A stretch of 64,000 nt of DNA from JASEGV01 sp947085405 (GCA_947085405.1 CAMTWO010000026.1:17452-81451), one strand, 5' to 3'; shown: positions 34,933 to 44,741, counted from the stretch's first letter. Notes: generated from the sequence alone by a model not told the origin. Program-made: numbers and translations.

Positions 34933-37900
34933 ATGAATAACCTAACCGACCTTACTTTTATAACAAACGAAGAAAACCAAAACCTTAAACAAAGGTTTGA
35001 AGTGCTAATTAAAGATACTCGATTATTTGATTGCCTCGTGGGATATTTTTATACAAGTGGGTTTCACTCAATTTATGAGTCGTTGGAAGCAACAGAAAAA
35101 ATCAGAATTCTAATTGGAATAAATACAAACCGAGAAGTTTACGATTTGATTGAGAAATCCAAGAAAGAAGAACAACAATCATTTCAATTTTCTCATACAG
35201 AAACGAAACAAGAATTCGAAAATGCTGTGGAGAAAGAATTGGAGAATTCGGACGATAATCAAAAAGTTGAAAAAGGAATAATAAAATTTATCGATTGGCT
35301 TAAAAGTAAAAAGTTAGAAATTAGAGCATACCCCACCCAAAACATTCACGCAAAACTGTATGTAATGACGTTCGTTGAAGATGACAGAGACATTGGCCGC
35401 GTTATTACAGGTTCAAGTAATTTTACGCAAGCAGGATTGATCGACAACCTCGAGTTTAATGTTGAATTAAAAAACCGTGCTGATTATGATTTTGCTAAAC
35501 AAAAATTTGAAGAATTCTGGAAAGATTCGGTTGATGTTAGTGAAAAATATATCCAGACAATCGATGAAAAGACTTGGTTAAATCAAAACATAACTCCTTA
35601 CGAGCTTTATCTTAAATTCTTGTATGAATATTTTAAAGATGAATTAAGCAGGACGGATGAAGTATTTTTAAAATATCTTCCTCAGGAATTTATGAAGTTA
35701 GAGTATCAAGAGCAAGCTGTTCTGAATGCAAAAAAAATATTAGAAGAATATGGTGGAGTTTTTATTTCTGATGTAGTTGGGCTTGGTAAAACTTACGTAG
35801 CTGCAATGTTAGCTGGTCAACTTGATGGAAGAACACTTGTAATTGCACCGCCTGTTTTGCTTGATAAAACAAACCCTGGCTCTTGGCCCAATGTTTTCTT
35901 GGATTTTAGAGTCCACGCTGAATATGAATCTTTAGGAAAGCTTGATGATATTATTGAGCGAGGAACTGAAAAATTCACAAACATTATAATCGATGAAGCC
36001 CATCGTTTTCGTACTGAAACGACAATCAGCTATGAAAAACTTGCAGAAATCTGCCGAGGCAAAAGAGTTATTCTTGTAACGGCAACACCGTATAACAATT
36101 CCCCCAAGGATATTTTAAGTCAAATTAAACTTTTCCAGAAGGCAAGAAAAAGCACGATTCCAAATCTCCCCGATTTAGAAAGATTCTTCAACAATCTTGA
36201 TAGAAAATTAAAGCAAGTTGACCGGCAAAAGGATTATGAAGAATATCTAAAAATAGTAAAGGAAAACGCAAAAGAAATACGTGAAAAAGTATTAAAGTAT
36301 TTGATGGTCCGACGTACAAGGTCAGAAGTTACAAAATATTTTGCAGAAGATTTAGAAAAGCAGAAACTAAAATTTCCAGAAGTTGAAAAACCTGAGCCAT
36401 TATTTTATGAGCTTAATGATACTGAAGATAAAATATTCGACAGCACTATTAACTTTGTTGCTAATAAAATGAAATATACTCGTTATAAACCCTTGCTCTA
36501 TTACATAGGAGAACTTAAGGATCGTCAAGCGATAGAGCTGAGTCAGAGCAACATGAGCAAGTTCATGAAAACACTTCTGGTTAAAAGATTGGAAAGCAGT
36601 TTCTTTGCATTCAGAAACTCGGTAGATAGGTTTATATATTCATACGACATGTATATAAAAGAATATGAAAAAGGTAATGTTTATGTAAGCAAAAAATACA
36701 CTAACAAAATTTTTGAATTGTTGGAAAACGATGACGATGAAGCAATACAAAGACTAATTGACGAGGGTAAAGCCGAAAAGTATTCAAGCAATGAATTTAC
36801 TGAAGATTTTATAAGAGATTTACAAAACGACCTTGATATTCTAAAACAAATTAAGTTACTATGGCAGCAAGTTGACCGTGACCCAAAGATTATAAAATTT
36901 CTGTCTGAACTTATAAATAATCCTCTTTTGAAAAAGAACAAGCTCATCGTATTTACCGAATCAAAAGAAACTGCTGAATATTTATCAAAAAATATAAATG
37001 ACTCAATACTTTGCTTTACAGGCAGCTCAGGTGAATCTGTTCGCGACAAAGTTATGGAAAATTTTGATGCCAAAGTACGACACCCAAAAGACGACTACCG
37101 CATATTAGTCTCTACGGAGGTTATGTCGGAAGGAGTTAACCTGCACCGCTCTAATGTTGTAATTAACTATGATATACCATGGAATCCAACAAGAATGATG
37201 CAGAGGGTCGGGCGTATAAATCGTGTAGATACCAAGTTCGATAAAATTTACACTTTTAACTTCTTCCCTACAAAACAATCAAACGATGAGATTCAATTAA
37301 GAGAAGTAGCCGAAGCTAAAATTAATGCTTTCTTAACACTTCTTGGCGGCGATGCGGCGCTTCTTACAGAAGGTGAGCCTGTTGGCTCGCACGAGTTATT
37401 CAATAGATTAATCTCAAAACAGACGGTAACAGGTGAAGATGAAACAGGCGAGAGCGAATTAAAATATCTGCATATAATCAAAAACATTCGTGATAAACAA
37501 CCTGATGTTTTTGAAAAGATAAAACGATTGCCCCAAAAGGCACGGACGGCGAAAATGAATGGGAGTTACAAGGAATCGGTTCTGACTTATTTTAGAAGGG
37601 GTAAATTACAGAAATTTTTCATCGCTCAAAATATTGAGGAAGCAAGCGAGCTTGATTTTCTATCTGCTGCAAAATTGCTCGAGAGTAATCAAGACGAAAA
37701 GAAGCAGAAATTACCTGAAATATTCTACGACCTTTTAGATAAAAACAAGGCGGCATTTTTATTTGCCACAACAGAAGAAATTTTCGAGCCGCAGCATAAA
37801 CGCGGACGCGACACTGCCGCACAAATTCTAAGAATCTTGAAAGCAACTCTTAAAAACACACAGCAGTTTACCGACGAGCAAGAATTGTATCTAAAAAAAG

Positions 37901-38124
37901 TTTTTACTCAACTTGAAGAAGGCGGTTTGCCGAAGCAAACATCTAAAGAAACACTCAAAGCACTGGACGAACTAAATCAAGATTTAAAAAATCCATTTAA
38001 AGTTTTGGCGACTCTGCAAACTCACATACCGCATCGGCTCTTAGAAAGCCATTACGCGGAAAATAAACCGTCCGCATTTGGTAAAAGAGAAGTAATTTTA
38101 TCTTTATACCTGAAAGGAGAATAA
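34933..38124 (+). CDS. PLD-type nuclease/SNF2-like helicase fusion
   Basis: A 1063-residue defence-type enzyme. The N-terminal ~210 residues hold one phospholipase-D-like motif, HAKLYVM followed by GSSNFTQAGL, matching the HxK(x)nGSxN nuclease signature. The helicase core follows with motif I VGLGKTYVAA, DEAH box IIIDEAHRF, TATPYNN, and C-terminal motifs VFTESKETAEYL and QRVGRINRV. One PLD motif suggests it acts as a dimer. It is followed two bases later by the Bro-N gene and then a methyltransferase. Likely role: translocation and cleavage of unmodified foreign DNA (inference). Confidence 0.85.
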   Translation: MNNLTDLTFITNEENQNLKQRFEVLIKDTRLFDCLVGYFYTSGFHSIYESLEATEKIRILIGINTNREVYDLIEKSKKEEQQSFQFSHTETKQEFENAVEKELENSDDNQKVEKGIIKFIDWLKSKKLEIRAYPTQNIHAKLYVMTFVEDDRDIGRVITGSSNFTQAGLIDNLEFNVELKNRADYDFAKQKFEEFWKDSVDVSEKYIQTIDEKTWLNQNITPYELYLKFLYEYFKDELSRTDEVFLKYLPQEFMKLEYQEQAVLNAKKILEEYGGVFISDVVGLGKTYVAAMLAGQLDGRTLVIAPPVLLDKTNPGSWPNVFLDFRVHAEYESLGKLDDIIERGTEKFTNIIIDEAHRFRTETTISYEKLAEICRGKRVILVTATPYNNSPKDILSQIKLFQKARKSTIPNLPDLERFFNNLDRKLKQVDRQKDYEEYLKIVKENAKEIREKVLKYLMVRRTRSEVTKYFAEDLEKQKLKFPEVEKPEPLFYELNDTEDKIFDSTINFVANKMKYTRYKPLLYYIGELKDRQAIELSQSNMSKFMKTLLVKRLESSFFAFRNSVDRFIYSYDMYIKEYEKGNVYVSKKYTNKIFELLENDDDEAIQRLIDEGKAEKYSSNEFTEDFIRDLQNDLDILKQIKLLWQQVDRDPKIIKFLSELINNPLLKKNKLIVFTESKETAEYLSKNINDSILCFTGSSGESVRDKVMENFDAKVRHPKDDYRILVSTEVMSEGVNLHRSNVVINYDIPWNPTRMMQRVGRINRVDTKFDKIYTFNFFPTKQSNDEIQLREVAEAKINAFLTLLGGDAALLTEGEPVGSHELFNRLISKQTVTGEDETGESELKYLHIIKNIRDKQPDVFEKIKRLPQKARTAKMNGSYKESVLTYFRRGKLQKFFIAQNIEEASELDFLSAAKLLESNQDEKKQKLPEIFYDLLDKNKAAFLFATTEEIFEPQHKRGRDTAAQILRILKATLKNTQQFTDEQELYLKKVFTQLEEGGLPKQTSKETLKALDELNQDLKNPFKVLATLQTHIPHRLLESHYAENKPSAFGKREVILSLYLKGE

Positions 38125-38126
38125 AA

Positions 38127-38963
38127 ATGGAAACCAATCCGCCGGGGCGGATCGCTTTATTCAAAGGAAGACAAATCAGAAGAATAATTCATAACAATGA
38201 ATGGTGGTTTGTAATTGTCGATGTAGTTGCTGCTTTAACTGATTCGGTACAGCCAGATGGATATATAAAAGATATGCGGCGGCGTGATCCCGAACTTTCT
38301 AAGGGGTGGGGGCAAATTGCCACCCCCCTTTCAATACAGACCGAAGGTGGTGTTCAAAAAATGAATTGTGCAAACACAGAGGGCATCTTCCGTATAATCC
38401 AGTCAATTCCATCGCCTAAAGCAGAGCCGTTTAAACGCTGGTTAGCAAAAGTCGGTTATGAACGGGTTCAGGAAATTGAAAACCCGGAATTAGCAACTCA
38501 ACGAACACGGATGCTCTACAAGCTCAAAGGTTATCCAGAAGACTGGATAGAAAAACGAATGCGTGGAATTGCCATAAGAGAAGAGCTTACCGATGAATGG
38601 CAAAAACGCGGAGCGGAAGAACAAAAAGATTATGAAATTTTAACTGCCGAAATTTCTAAAGCAACTTTCGGGGTTACACCATCGCAGTATAAAAAACTGA
38701 AGAAATTAAAACGGGAAAACCTCCGCGACCACATGGATGACCTTGAATTGATTTTCACGATGTTGGGAGAACGTGCAACGACTGAGATCCATCGCACTGA
38801 AGATTCACACGGCGTTCCTAAATTAAAGGTAGATGCAAAAGCCGGAGGAGATATTGCCGGTAATGCGAGAAAACAATTGGAACAGAAGTTAGGTAAATCA
38901 ATCGTCTCAAAAGATAATTACTTGAAAAAATCAAAACGCATCAAACGCATAAAGAGCAAATAA
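38127..38963 (+). CDS. Bro-N domain protein, DinD/antirepressor-like
   Basis: A 278-residue protein with an N-terminal Bro-N domain (RIALFKGRQIRRIIHNNEWWFVIVDVVA segment and the TEGIFRIIQSIPSPKAEPFKRWLAKVG core). The C-terminal half (ATFGVTPSQYKKLKKLKRENLRDHMDDLEL) resembles DinD-type DNA-damage-inducible proteins. Its very basic tail suggests DNA binding. Bro-N proteins are known as phage antirepressors and also occur inside restriction-modification operons. Here it lies between the helicase and methyltransferase genes with two-base gaps, so it is a regular member of the operon, perhaps its regulator. Confidence 0.83.
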   Translation: METNPPGRIALFKGRQIRRIIHNNEWWFVIVDVVAALTDSVQPDGYIKDMRRRDPELSKGWGQIATPLSIQTEGGVQKMNCANTEGIFRIIQSIPSPKAEPFKRWLAKVGYERVQEIENPELATQRTRMLYKLKGYPEDWIEKRMRGIAIREELTDEWQKRGAEEQKDYEILTAEISKATFGVTPSQYKKLKKLKRENLRDHMDDLELIFTMLGERATTEIHRTEDSHGVPKLKVDAKAGGDIAGNARKQLEQKLGKSIVSKDNYLKKSKRIKRIKSK

Positions 38964-38965
38964 GT

Positions 38966-41900
38966 ATGGATAAAGCACAAGCCCGCCAGATAATTAAAGA
39001 TGTATTCGAAAATCCTTTCGATAAGAATCGTTTCACAAATTTTATTAGAAATCTATTAAACTCGTTCGAAGATGCTCCTCTTAGCTATAAAGGGAATATC
39101 ATTTACGATGCTTTCGATCAGCACATCAGCACGATGGAACGAATTGGAAAATATTCTGATAATGAGTTCAAGATTGATATTCTTATCGTAAAATTGAAGA
39201 AAGAAACTTCAGTAGAGCGTGCGCGGACTATGCAGCGTAATTTTATCGCTCGTTATCTGAACGGCAGCCGTGGCGGCGAGTTGAAAGATGCTGCCCTTGT
39301 TGCTTTTGTCTCACCCAGTGAGGAAGATTGGCGATTCTCTTTAGTGAAAATGGATTATAAATTTGAAGAAACAAAATCGGGGAAAATTAAAGTAAGAGAA
39401 ACGTTTACTCCTGCACGCCGTTGGTCTTTTCTTGTGGGCTCTAACGAAAACAGCCACACGGCACAGCAGCAGCTTGTCCCGATTCTTCAGAATACAGAAA
39501 ATAATCCCACGCTTGCACGCATAGAGCAGGCGTTCAATATCGAAAAAGTTACAGATGAATTTTTTGAAAATTACAGAGAGCTATTTATCTGTACTAAGGA
39601 AACATTAGATAAAGTTGTATCGAAAGATCCTAAATTAAAAGCTGACTTTGAAAGTAAAAATATAAATACAGTCGATTTCTCTAAGAAACTTTTAGGACAA
39701 ATTGTATTCCTACAATTTCTTCAGAAAAGAGGGTGGTTCGGAGTTGCCCGCGATGCCGACTTTGGCACCGGTCCCAAACATTTCTTGCGCGAGTTGTTTG
39801 AGGGTAAACATGGTAAATACAAAAACTTCTTCAACGATATTTTAGAGCCGCTATTTTACGAAGCACTCCGGACAGATAGGCGTGAAGCTGATAATTTTTA
39901 TAGTCGTTTCAATTGTCGAATACCGTTCCTTAATGGAGGCTTGTTCGATCCTGTTGGTAACTACGATTGGGTGCATACAGACATAACTTTGCCGAATGAG
40001 CTTTTCTCGAATATCAAAGTGACGAAACAGGATGTTGGTAACGGTATTTTGGATGTTTTTGATCGCTTCAATTTTACTGTAAATGAAGATGAACCGTTAG
40101 AAAAAGAAGTAGCTATCGACCCTGAGCTTTTAGGAAAAGCATACGAAAAGTTCAACGCTATCCGACCCGATAATTTTGAAGAGTATAAAAAAGTTCTCAA
40201 AAGCGGTAATAAGGGTGAAGAAAATAAATTCAACAAGCAGTACGGTGTGTATTATACTCCTCGCGATATTGTACACTTTATGTGCCGGCAGAGCTTGATA
40301 AGTTATTTATCTGTGGAATTATCCGGCAAGATTGATACAGATACCATTGAGTTCTTGATATTAGAAGGTGAAAAGTATATCGAGTATTTGAAAACTGCCG
40401 GAGAGAAAAAAGAACAGGATATAAATTCGAAAAAATATAAAGAGACTAAGAATTTCACAGAGTTGAAAAAATTCGCTCAAGAAATTGATCGGTTGCTCGC
40501 AGAGATAAAAGTATGCGACCCCGCCGCCGGTTCGGGCGCTTTTCCGGTAGGGATGATGACGGAAATTGTAAAGGCGAGAATGTTCTTCCGTGAAACGAAT
40601 TGCTTTGAAGAAAAGAAAAAACAAACACGCTATAATCTTAAAAAAGATTGCATAGAATACTCCCTCTTTGGCGTTGATATTGACCCGGGCGCGGTAGAGA
40701 TAGCGAAACTCCGACTATGGCTTTCGCTCGTTGTTGAAGAAGAAAATATAGAAGAGATTGAAGCTCTTCCTAATCTCGATTATAAAATTAAGCAGGGAGA
40801 TTCGCTGTTATCATATTATCACGGTGTCTCGCTTGAGCCGCACAAACGACTTGCAAAAGGAGAATATGCAGTTGGGCGAAAACAGCGGATCAATGAAGCG
40901 ATAACTGAAATAACGAATAAGAAACAAGAATTCTTTTCCACTAGCGATGCAGGTAAAAAGAAAGCGATACAAACGCAGATAGATAATGCTTTGAAATCGT
41001 TGGTCGTTAAAGAGATTGAAATTGAGATAGATACATTGCGGAAGGAGACGGCGCAGGATAATTTGTTCGGTATGACTAAAAAGCAACAGGAAGAACATGA
41101 TGTAACTGAGCAAGAAATTGCACGGCTTAGCGATGTAAAAAGCGAGTTGATTGCTATTGACGGTTTACCTCCAAACTTCCCGATTATTTGGGATGTTGAT
41201 TTTGGTGAAGTATTAGGCGAAGGGGGCTTCAATGTGGTAATTGCAAACCCGCCATATGTGCGGCAGGAAAAAATTAAAGAGATGAAAGATAAGCTCGAGC
41301 TAAATTATGAATGCTTTACAGGCACGAGCGATTTGTATACGTACTTTTACGAGCGTGGTATTAAACTTCTAAAACCCACAGGCACTTTGACATTTATTTC
41401 ATCGAACAAATTCTTCCGTGCTGGATATGGATTGAAGCTGCGTCAGTATTTATCCGAAAACACGACCTTGCAAAAAATAATAGACTTTGGAGATTTACCT
41501 GTCTTTGAAGCTACGACTTATCCATGTATTGTAATAGCGAAAAAACATACATCTAACGGCAAAGGTGAAGCAACAGACGACGTGATAAAAGCACGAACAG
41601 TTAAATCTATAGAAGAGCTTGAACACTTCGAAGAAACATTCCATGCGCAGTCAATTGAGATGCGCCAGAGCGACCTGAGCACTGACGGCTGGAGAATTGA
41701 AGATAAACATGTGCTTGCATTGCTGGAGAAAATTAAAAAGGCAGGCGTACCACTGGTAGAATACGTAGCAGGAAAAATTTATCGTGGTATTACAACAGGA
41801 TATAACGAAGCATTCGTTATTGATGAAGACACGAAAAATCGATTGATAAGAGAAGACAAGAAATCATTAGAGGTAATGAAACCGTTCTTGCGTGGAAGAG

Positions 41901-42529
41901 ACATCAAGCGATATGTGATAGACGACCCGAGATTGTGGCTGATTTATGTTCCCTACAAATGGACCAACGAGAGCAGAGGTAAGCAAGAGCCAGAGAAGTT
42001 TTTCAAGAAAGAATTACCAACAATTTATAACCACCTGAAGCAGTTCGAAAATCAGTTGAAGAAGCGTGATGATCAGGGAGATTATTGGTGGGAGATGAGA
42101 CCGTGCAAATATCTCGGGGAGTTTGAGAAAGCTAAGATAATCATTCCAAGAATTCAAATTTTACCTTCATTTTCATTTGATACCGGTGGTCACGTATTGC
42201 TTGATAGTTCTTACATTATTCCCATGGATGATCTGTATCTATTAGGAATATTGAATAGCATGCTATTTTGGTTTATCTGTCGTCAGTCATCCAATACTAT
42301 TCAAAATAATTATCTTAATCTTCAAATTGCCGTTCTAATCCATCTGAGTATCACGAAAGGATCTGACAAGCAACGACATGCAGTAGCAGAGCGTGTAAAA
42401 CAAATACTTAAATCCAAAAAAGAAAATCACAACGCAGATACCACCCATCTTGAACGGGAGATTGATGAAATTATCTATGAGATATACGGTCTAACGGAAG
42501 AAGATAGAAGGATAGTGGAAGGGAAATAA
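38966..42529 (+). CDS. Large Eco57I-type N6-adenine DNA methyltransferase
   Basis: An 1187-residue type IIG-like/PglX-like DNA methyltransferase. SAM motif I is CDPAAGSGAFPVGMM at about residue 513, followed by GVDIDPGAVEIAKLRLWLSL, and the N6-adenine catalytic motif NPPYV lies near 757. The C-terminal 350 residues carry the target-recognition region and the usual ending LEREIDEIIYEIYGLTEED. The N-terminal 200 residues (EFKIDILIVKLKK) are of unclear fold; a cryptic nuclease is possible but no complete PD-(D/E)xK motif is seen. It probably marks self DNA for the helicase-nuclease upstream. Confidence 0.9.
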   Translation: MDKAQARQIIKDVFENPFDKNRFTNFIRNLLNSFEDAPLSYKGNIIYDAFDQHISTMERIGKYSDNEFKIDILIVKLKKETSVERARTMQRNFIARYLNGSRGGELKDAALVAFVSPSEEDWRFSLVKMDYKFEETKSGKIKVRETFTPARRWSFLVGSNENSHTAQQQLVPILQNTENNPTLARIEQAFNIEKVTDEFFENYRELFICTKETLDKVVSKDPKLKADFESKNINTVDFSKKLLGQIVFLQFLQKRGWFGVARDADFGTGPKHFLRELFEGKHGKYKNFFNDILEPLFYEALRTDRREADNFYSRFNCRIPFLNGGLFDPVGNYDWVHTDITLPNELFSNIKVTKQDVGNGILDVFDRFNFTVNEDEPLEKEVAIDPELLGKAYEKFNAIRPDNFEEYKKVLKSGNKGEENKFNKQYGVYYTPRDIVHFMCRQSLISYLSVELSGKIDTDTIEFLILEGEKYIEYLKTAGEKKEQDINSKKYKETKNFTELKKFAQEIDRLLAEIKVCDPAAGSGAFPVGMMTEIVKARMFFRETNCFEEKKKQTRYNLKKDCIEYSLFGVDIDPGAVEIAKLRLWLSLVVEEENIEEIEALPNLDYKIKQGDSLLSYYHGVSLEPHKRLAKGEYAVGRKQRINEAITEITNKKQEFFSTSDAGKKKAIQTQIDNALKSLVVKEIEIEIDTLRKETAQDNLFGMTKKQQEEHDVTEQEIARLSDVKSELIAIDGLPPNFPIIWDVDFGEVLGEGGFNVVIANPPYVRQEKIKEMKDKLELNYECFTGTSDLYTYFYERGIKLLKPTGTLTFISSNKFFRAGYGLKLRQYLSENTTLQKIIDFGDLPVFEATTYPCIVIAKKHTSNGKGEATDDVIKARTVKSIEELEHFEETFHAQSIEMRQSDLSTDGWRIEDKHVLALLEKIKKAGVPLVEYVAGKIYRGITTGYNEAFVIDEDTKNRLIREDKKSLEVMKPFLRGRDIKRYVIDDPRLWLIYVPYKWTNESRGKQEPEKFFKKELPTIYNHLKQFENQLKKRDDQGDYWWEMRPCKYLGEFEKAKIIIPRIQILPSFSFDTGGHVLLDSSYIIPMDDLYLLGILNSMLFWFICRQSSNTIQNNYLNLQIAVLIHLSITKGSDKQRHAVAERVKQILKSKKENHNADTTHLEREIDEIIYEIYGLTEEDRRIVEGK

Positions 42530-42530
42530 T

Positions 42531-43679
42531 ATGGATGTAAAACTATCGAGTGAAAATTGGAATCATCGTTGGCGTAAGAAACTATTTTCTTATATACTAC
42601 GCCATAGAAAAAGCAATGCATTACGATTGCTCAATAAGCTAATCGAGAAACCACTGCCGTTGTTTGTAGGAGATGATCAAATTCTTGAGGAGCGTCGTAT
42701 GGCTTGGCTTTTCAAAATTGACTTGCTGCGAGAATGGGGCAGACTGAGTGAAGCTTTAGCCTGGATATGTCTGGAGTGTGAACTACATCCTGAAAATATT
42801 ACAGCTCAAGCTTTGAAAGAGCGACTGAAGAATGATCTCGATCTGATAAAAAAAGAAGATGCAAACATCAACCGAGCGACATCAACAACAGAATGTGAAA
42901 GTCGCTGGGAAGGTGTTGCAGGAATGAGAGAGCTGAAGGCAATATTAGAGCGTGATGTAATTCTACCATTACAATTTCCAGAGCTATACAGAAAGTATAA
43001 AGTTCCGATACCAAACGGTATTTTACTTTATGGTCCGCCTGGTTGTGGGAAAACCTTTTTTACTCGGAAATTATCAGAGCACCTTGGGTACTATTTTATT
43101 GAAACTAAACCCTCCGATCTTGCGAGTATATATGTACATGGAACTCAACAATTGATCGGAAAACTTTTCGAGGAAGCAATTGCAAATGCTCCGTGTTTGT
43201 TATTCATTGATGAAATTGATGCTTTTGTGCCAAATCGCGGAGGTCATAATCTGGGGCATCACTATAGTGCGGAAGTAAATGAGTTTCTTACACAACTTAA
43301 TGAGTGTTCAAAAAGAAATATCCTCGTTGTCGCAGCTACTAATTTGATAGATAATATTGACTCAGCAATTCTAAGACCCGGTAGGATGGATAAAAAGATA
43401 TTTGTTTCACCACCTGATCAAGAAGCTCGAGCAGAGGCATTCAAATTGTTTATGAAGGGTCGCCCACAGGAGACAATAGATTGGATTAGATTATCCGAGT
43501 ATAGTGAATGTTACACTTTTGCAGAAATCGAACATGTTGTAAATGAGGCTGCAAGACATGCGTTGGAATCAAGAGTCAACATAACCACAGACATTATAAT
43601 AGAAGCGTTAATATCAAACAATCCCGCCCATACAGCAGAACAGATAACTAAAATGAAGAAAATGGGTGAACGGAATTAA
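42531..43679 (+). CDS. CDC48-like AAA ATPase in defence operon
   Basis: A 382-residue ATPase with an N-terminal helical region (about 1-120, TPR-like: SEALAWICLECELHPEN) and a classical AAA domain. Walker A is GPPGCGKT, Walker B LLFIDEIDAF, sensor 1 VVAATN, and RPGRMDKKI is the second region of homology. This is the CDC48/proteasomal ATPase class, not the McrB or BREX type. It begins one base after the methyltransferase stop, so it is co-transcribed. No protease partner is present; remodelling of the DNA-bound complex is one possible role. A methyltransferase relic follows. Confidence 0.87.
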   Translation: MDVKLSSENWNHRWRKKLFSYILRHRKSNALRLLNKLIEKPLPLFVGDDQILEERRMAWLFKIDLLREWGRLSEALAWICLECELHPENITAQALKERLKNDLDLIKKEDANINRATSTTECESRWEGVAGMRELKAILERDVILPLQFPELYRKYKVPIPNGILLYGPPGCGKTFFTRKLSEHLGYYFIETKPSDLASIYVHGTQQLIGKLFEEAIANAPCLLFIDEIDAFVPNRGGHNLGHHYSAEVNEFLTQLNECSKRNILVVAATNLIDNIDSAILRPGRMDKKIFVSPPDQEARAEAFKLFMKGRPQETIDWIRLSEYSECYTFAEIEHVVNEAARHALESRVNITTDIIIEALISNNPAHTAEQITKMKKMGERN

Positions 43680-43710
43680 AAATAGTAAAATCCTCGAGAC
43701 GAAGAAGTAA

Positions 43711-43839
43711 GATGCCAACACAGACACCCGCCAAAAAGACGGCGGGCAGGCAACCGCATTAGAGCGCGAAATAGATGTAATGGTGTATAAACTTTATGGC
43801 TTAACTGATGAAGAAATAAAAATAATCGAAGGTAAATAG
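43711..43839 (+). pseudogene. Relic of a second methyltransferase 3' end
   Basis: Read in the frame ending with TAG at 43837-43839, this stretch gives ALEREIDVMVYKLYGLTDEE, which is homologous to the last residues of the intact methyltransferase (HLEREIDEIIYEIYGLTEED). It begins after an in-frame TAA at 43708. A palindrome (CCCGCC 43727-43732, GGCGGG 43741-43746) lies inside it and adds about eight codons, so a dispersed repeat was inserted before or after decay. The AAA gene therefore sits between two copies of the same gene end. Confidence 0.75.
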
Positions 43840-44243
43840 TGATGCGGCTAAAACGACACAGATAACAAAGGACAGCAACGACTAAAACGACTTTTAACCG
43901 TCCTAACTGTCCTTATAGTTATTAAAAACCAGATAATCATCACAAGGGGAAAATGCAGGAAGTCGAGGAAGTGAAAATAATAGAAGGGGAAAAAATAACT
44001 GATGCCGTAGGCATCGAATGTTTGTAGAACATGAAACAGCAAAATAATCCTCAATATTATTTTAAAAATTTGAAGTACATGAGGTTCACAGCTTTGCTCC
44101 CCGCTTCCGTCAACTGACGGACTCACCGCTCCCCGCTCTCAACTTGTGATTTTAAATAAAATTTTTATATATTTCACTCACCAATCAAGTTTTATCCTCG
44201 TTCTTCTATCTTAATTTTATAACTATAATTTAAATCGTATAAA
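43840..44243. other. Non-coding junction with dispersed palindromes
   Basis: This 404-bp stretch has no credible gene. It contains GATGCCGTAGGCATC (about 44001-44015), a palindrome followed by AATGTTTGTAG. It also holds CCGTCAACTGACGG at 44107-44120; the same palindrome occurs inverted at 57057-57070. A short frame at 43953-44027 reads EEVKIIEGE, recalling the methyltransferase ending again, but it is too short to claim. This is the right edge of the first defence operon. Confidence 0.6.
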
Positions 44244-44600
44244 ATGGTCAAAGGTATTGGAGTTGATATTGTCAACCTCGACAGGTTTAAAAATATCAAT
44301 AACGATCAGGATTTCGTAAATCAGATTTTAAGTGAGAACGAAATATCTGTCGTACTAATTCGTAATCCCAAATATGTCCAAGTTGCAAAAGCATTCGCCC
44401 TCAAAGAAGCAACGATGAAAGCTTTAGGAACAGGTTTGCATTACGGGTCTTATTGGCATAATATCGAAATATCGGAATTCTGGGAAATTAAACTTTCCGG
44501 CTATCTGAAGGAAATATCTGATAAAATGAAAATAACAAAAATTAATAATTCATTTGCACAAACTAAAAATTATGTAACAGCGGTAGTCATATTAGAATGA
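44244..44600 (+). CDS. acpS: Holo-acyl-carrier-protein synthase
   Basis: A 118-residue AcpS that moves 4'-phosphopantetheine from CoA onto carrier proteins. The metal-binding aspartate is in GIGVDIVNLDRF, and the second signature is AKAFALKEATMKALGTG with its glutamate. It opens a stretch with acsA, an acyl carrier protein and kbl, so its local substrate may be the ACP at 47384. A TATAAT-like hexamer at 44224-44229 is close upstream without a good -35. Confidence 0.9.
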   Translation: MVKGIGVDIVNLDRFKNINNDQDFVNQILSENEISVVLIRNPKYVQVAKAFALKEATMKALGTGLHYGSYWHNIEISEFWEIKLSGYLKEISDKMKITKINNSFAQTKNYVTAVVILE

Positions 44601-44741
44601 AGGTGTTTTTAAAAATCCAAGAGAATGTCGAATATCGAACAAAGAATTATGAATTATGAAGTATTTGTCCACTTCGCCATTCGACATTCGGTGTTCATTA
44701 TTCATTATTAGAACTATCCATGATTAATAAAAGGAGAATTA

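Noticed and set aside
34933..43679. Assignment of the four-gene operon to BREX or DISARM
   Set aside because: PglZ, BrxC, BrxL, DUF1998 and DrmE proteins are all missing; only the methyltransferase and PLD/helicase parts are shared in a general way.
43953..44027. Possible third copy of the methyltransferase ending (EEVKIIEGE)
   Set aside because: Only about nine residues agree and the rest is a palindromic repeat, so chance similarity cannot be excluded.
43848..44126. 92-residue minus-strand reading frame after the methyltransferase relic
   Set aside because: It covers palindromic repeats and low-complexity sequence; the composition is unlike a protein and nothing matches.
44600..44741. Gap before acsA as a regulatory RNA
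   Set aside because: It contains text-like inverted GAATGTCGAA/TTCGACATTC repeats typical of intergenic filler here, with no stable conserved structure visible.
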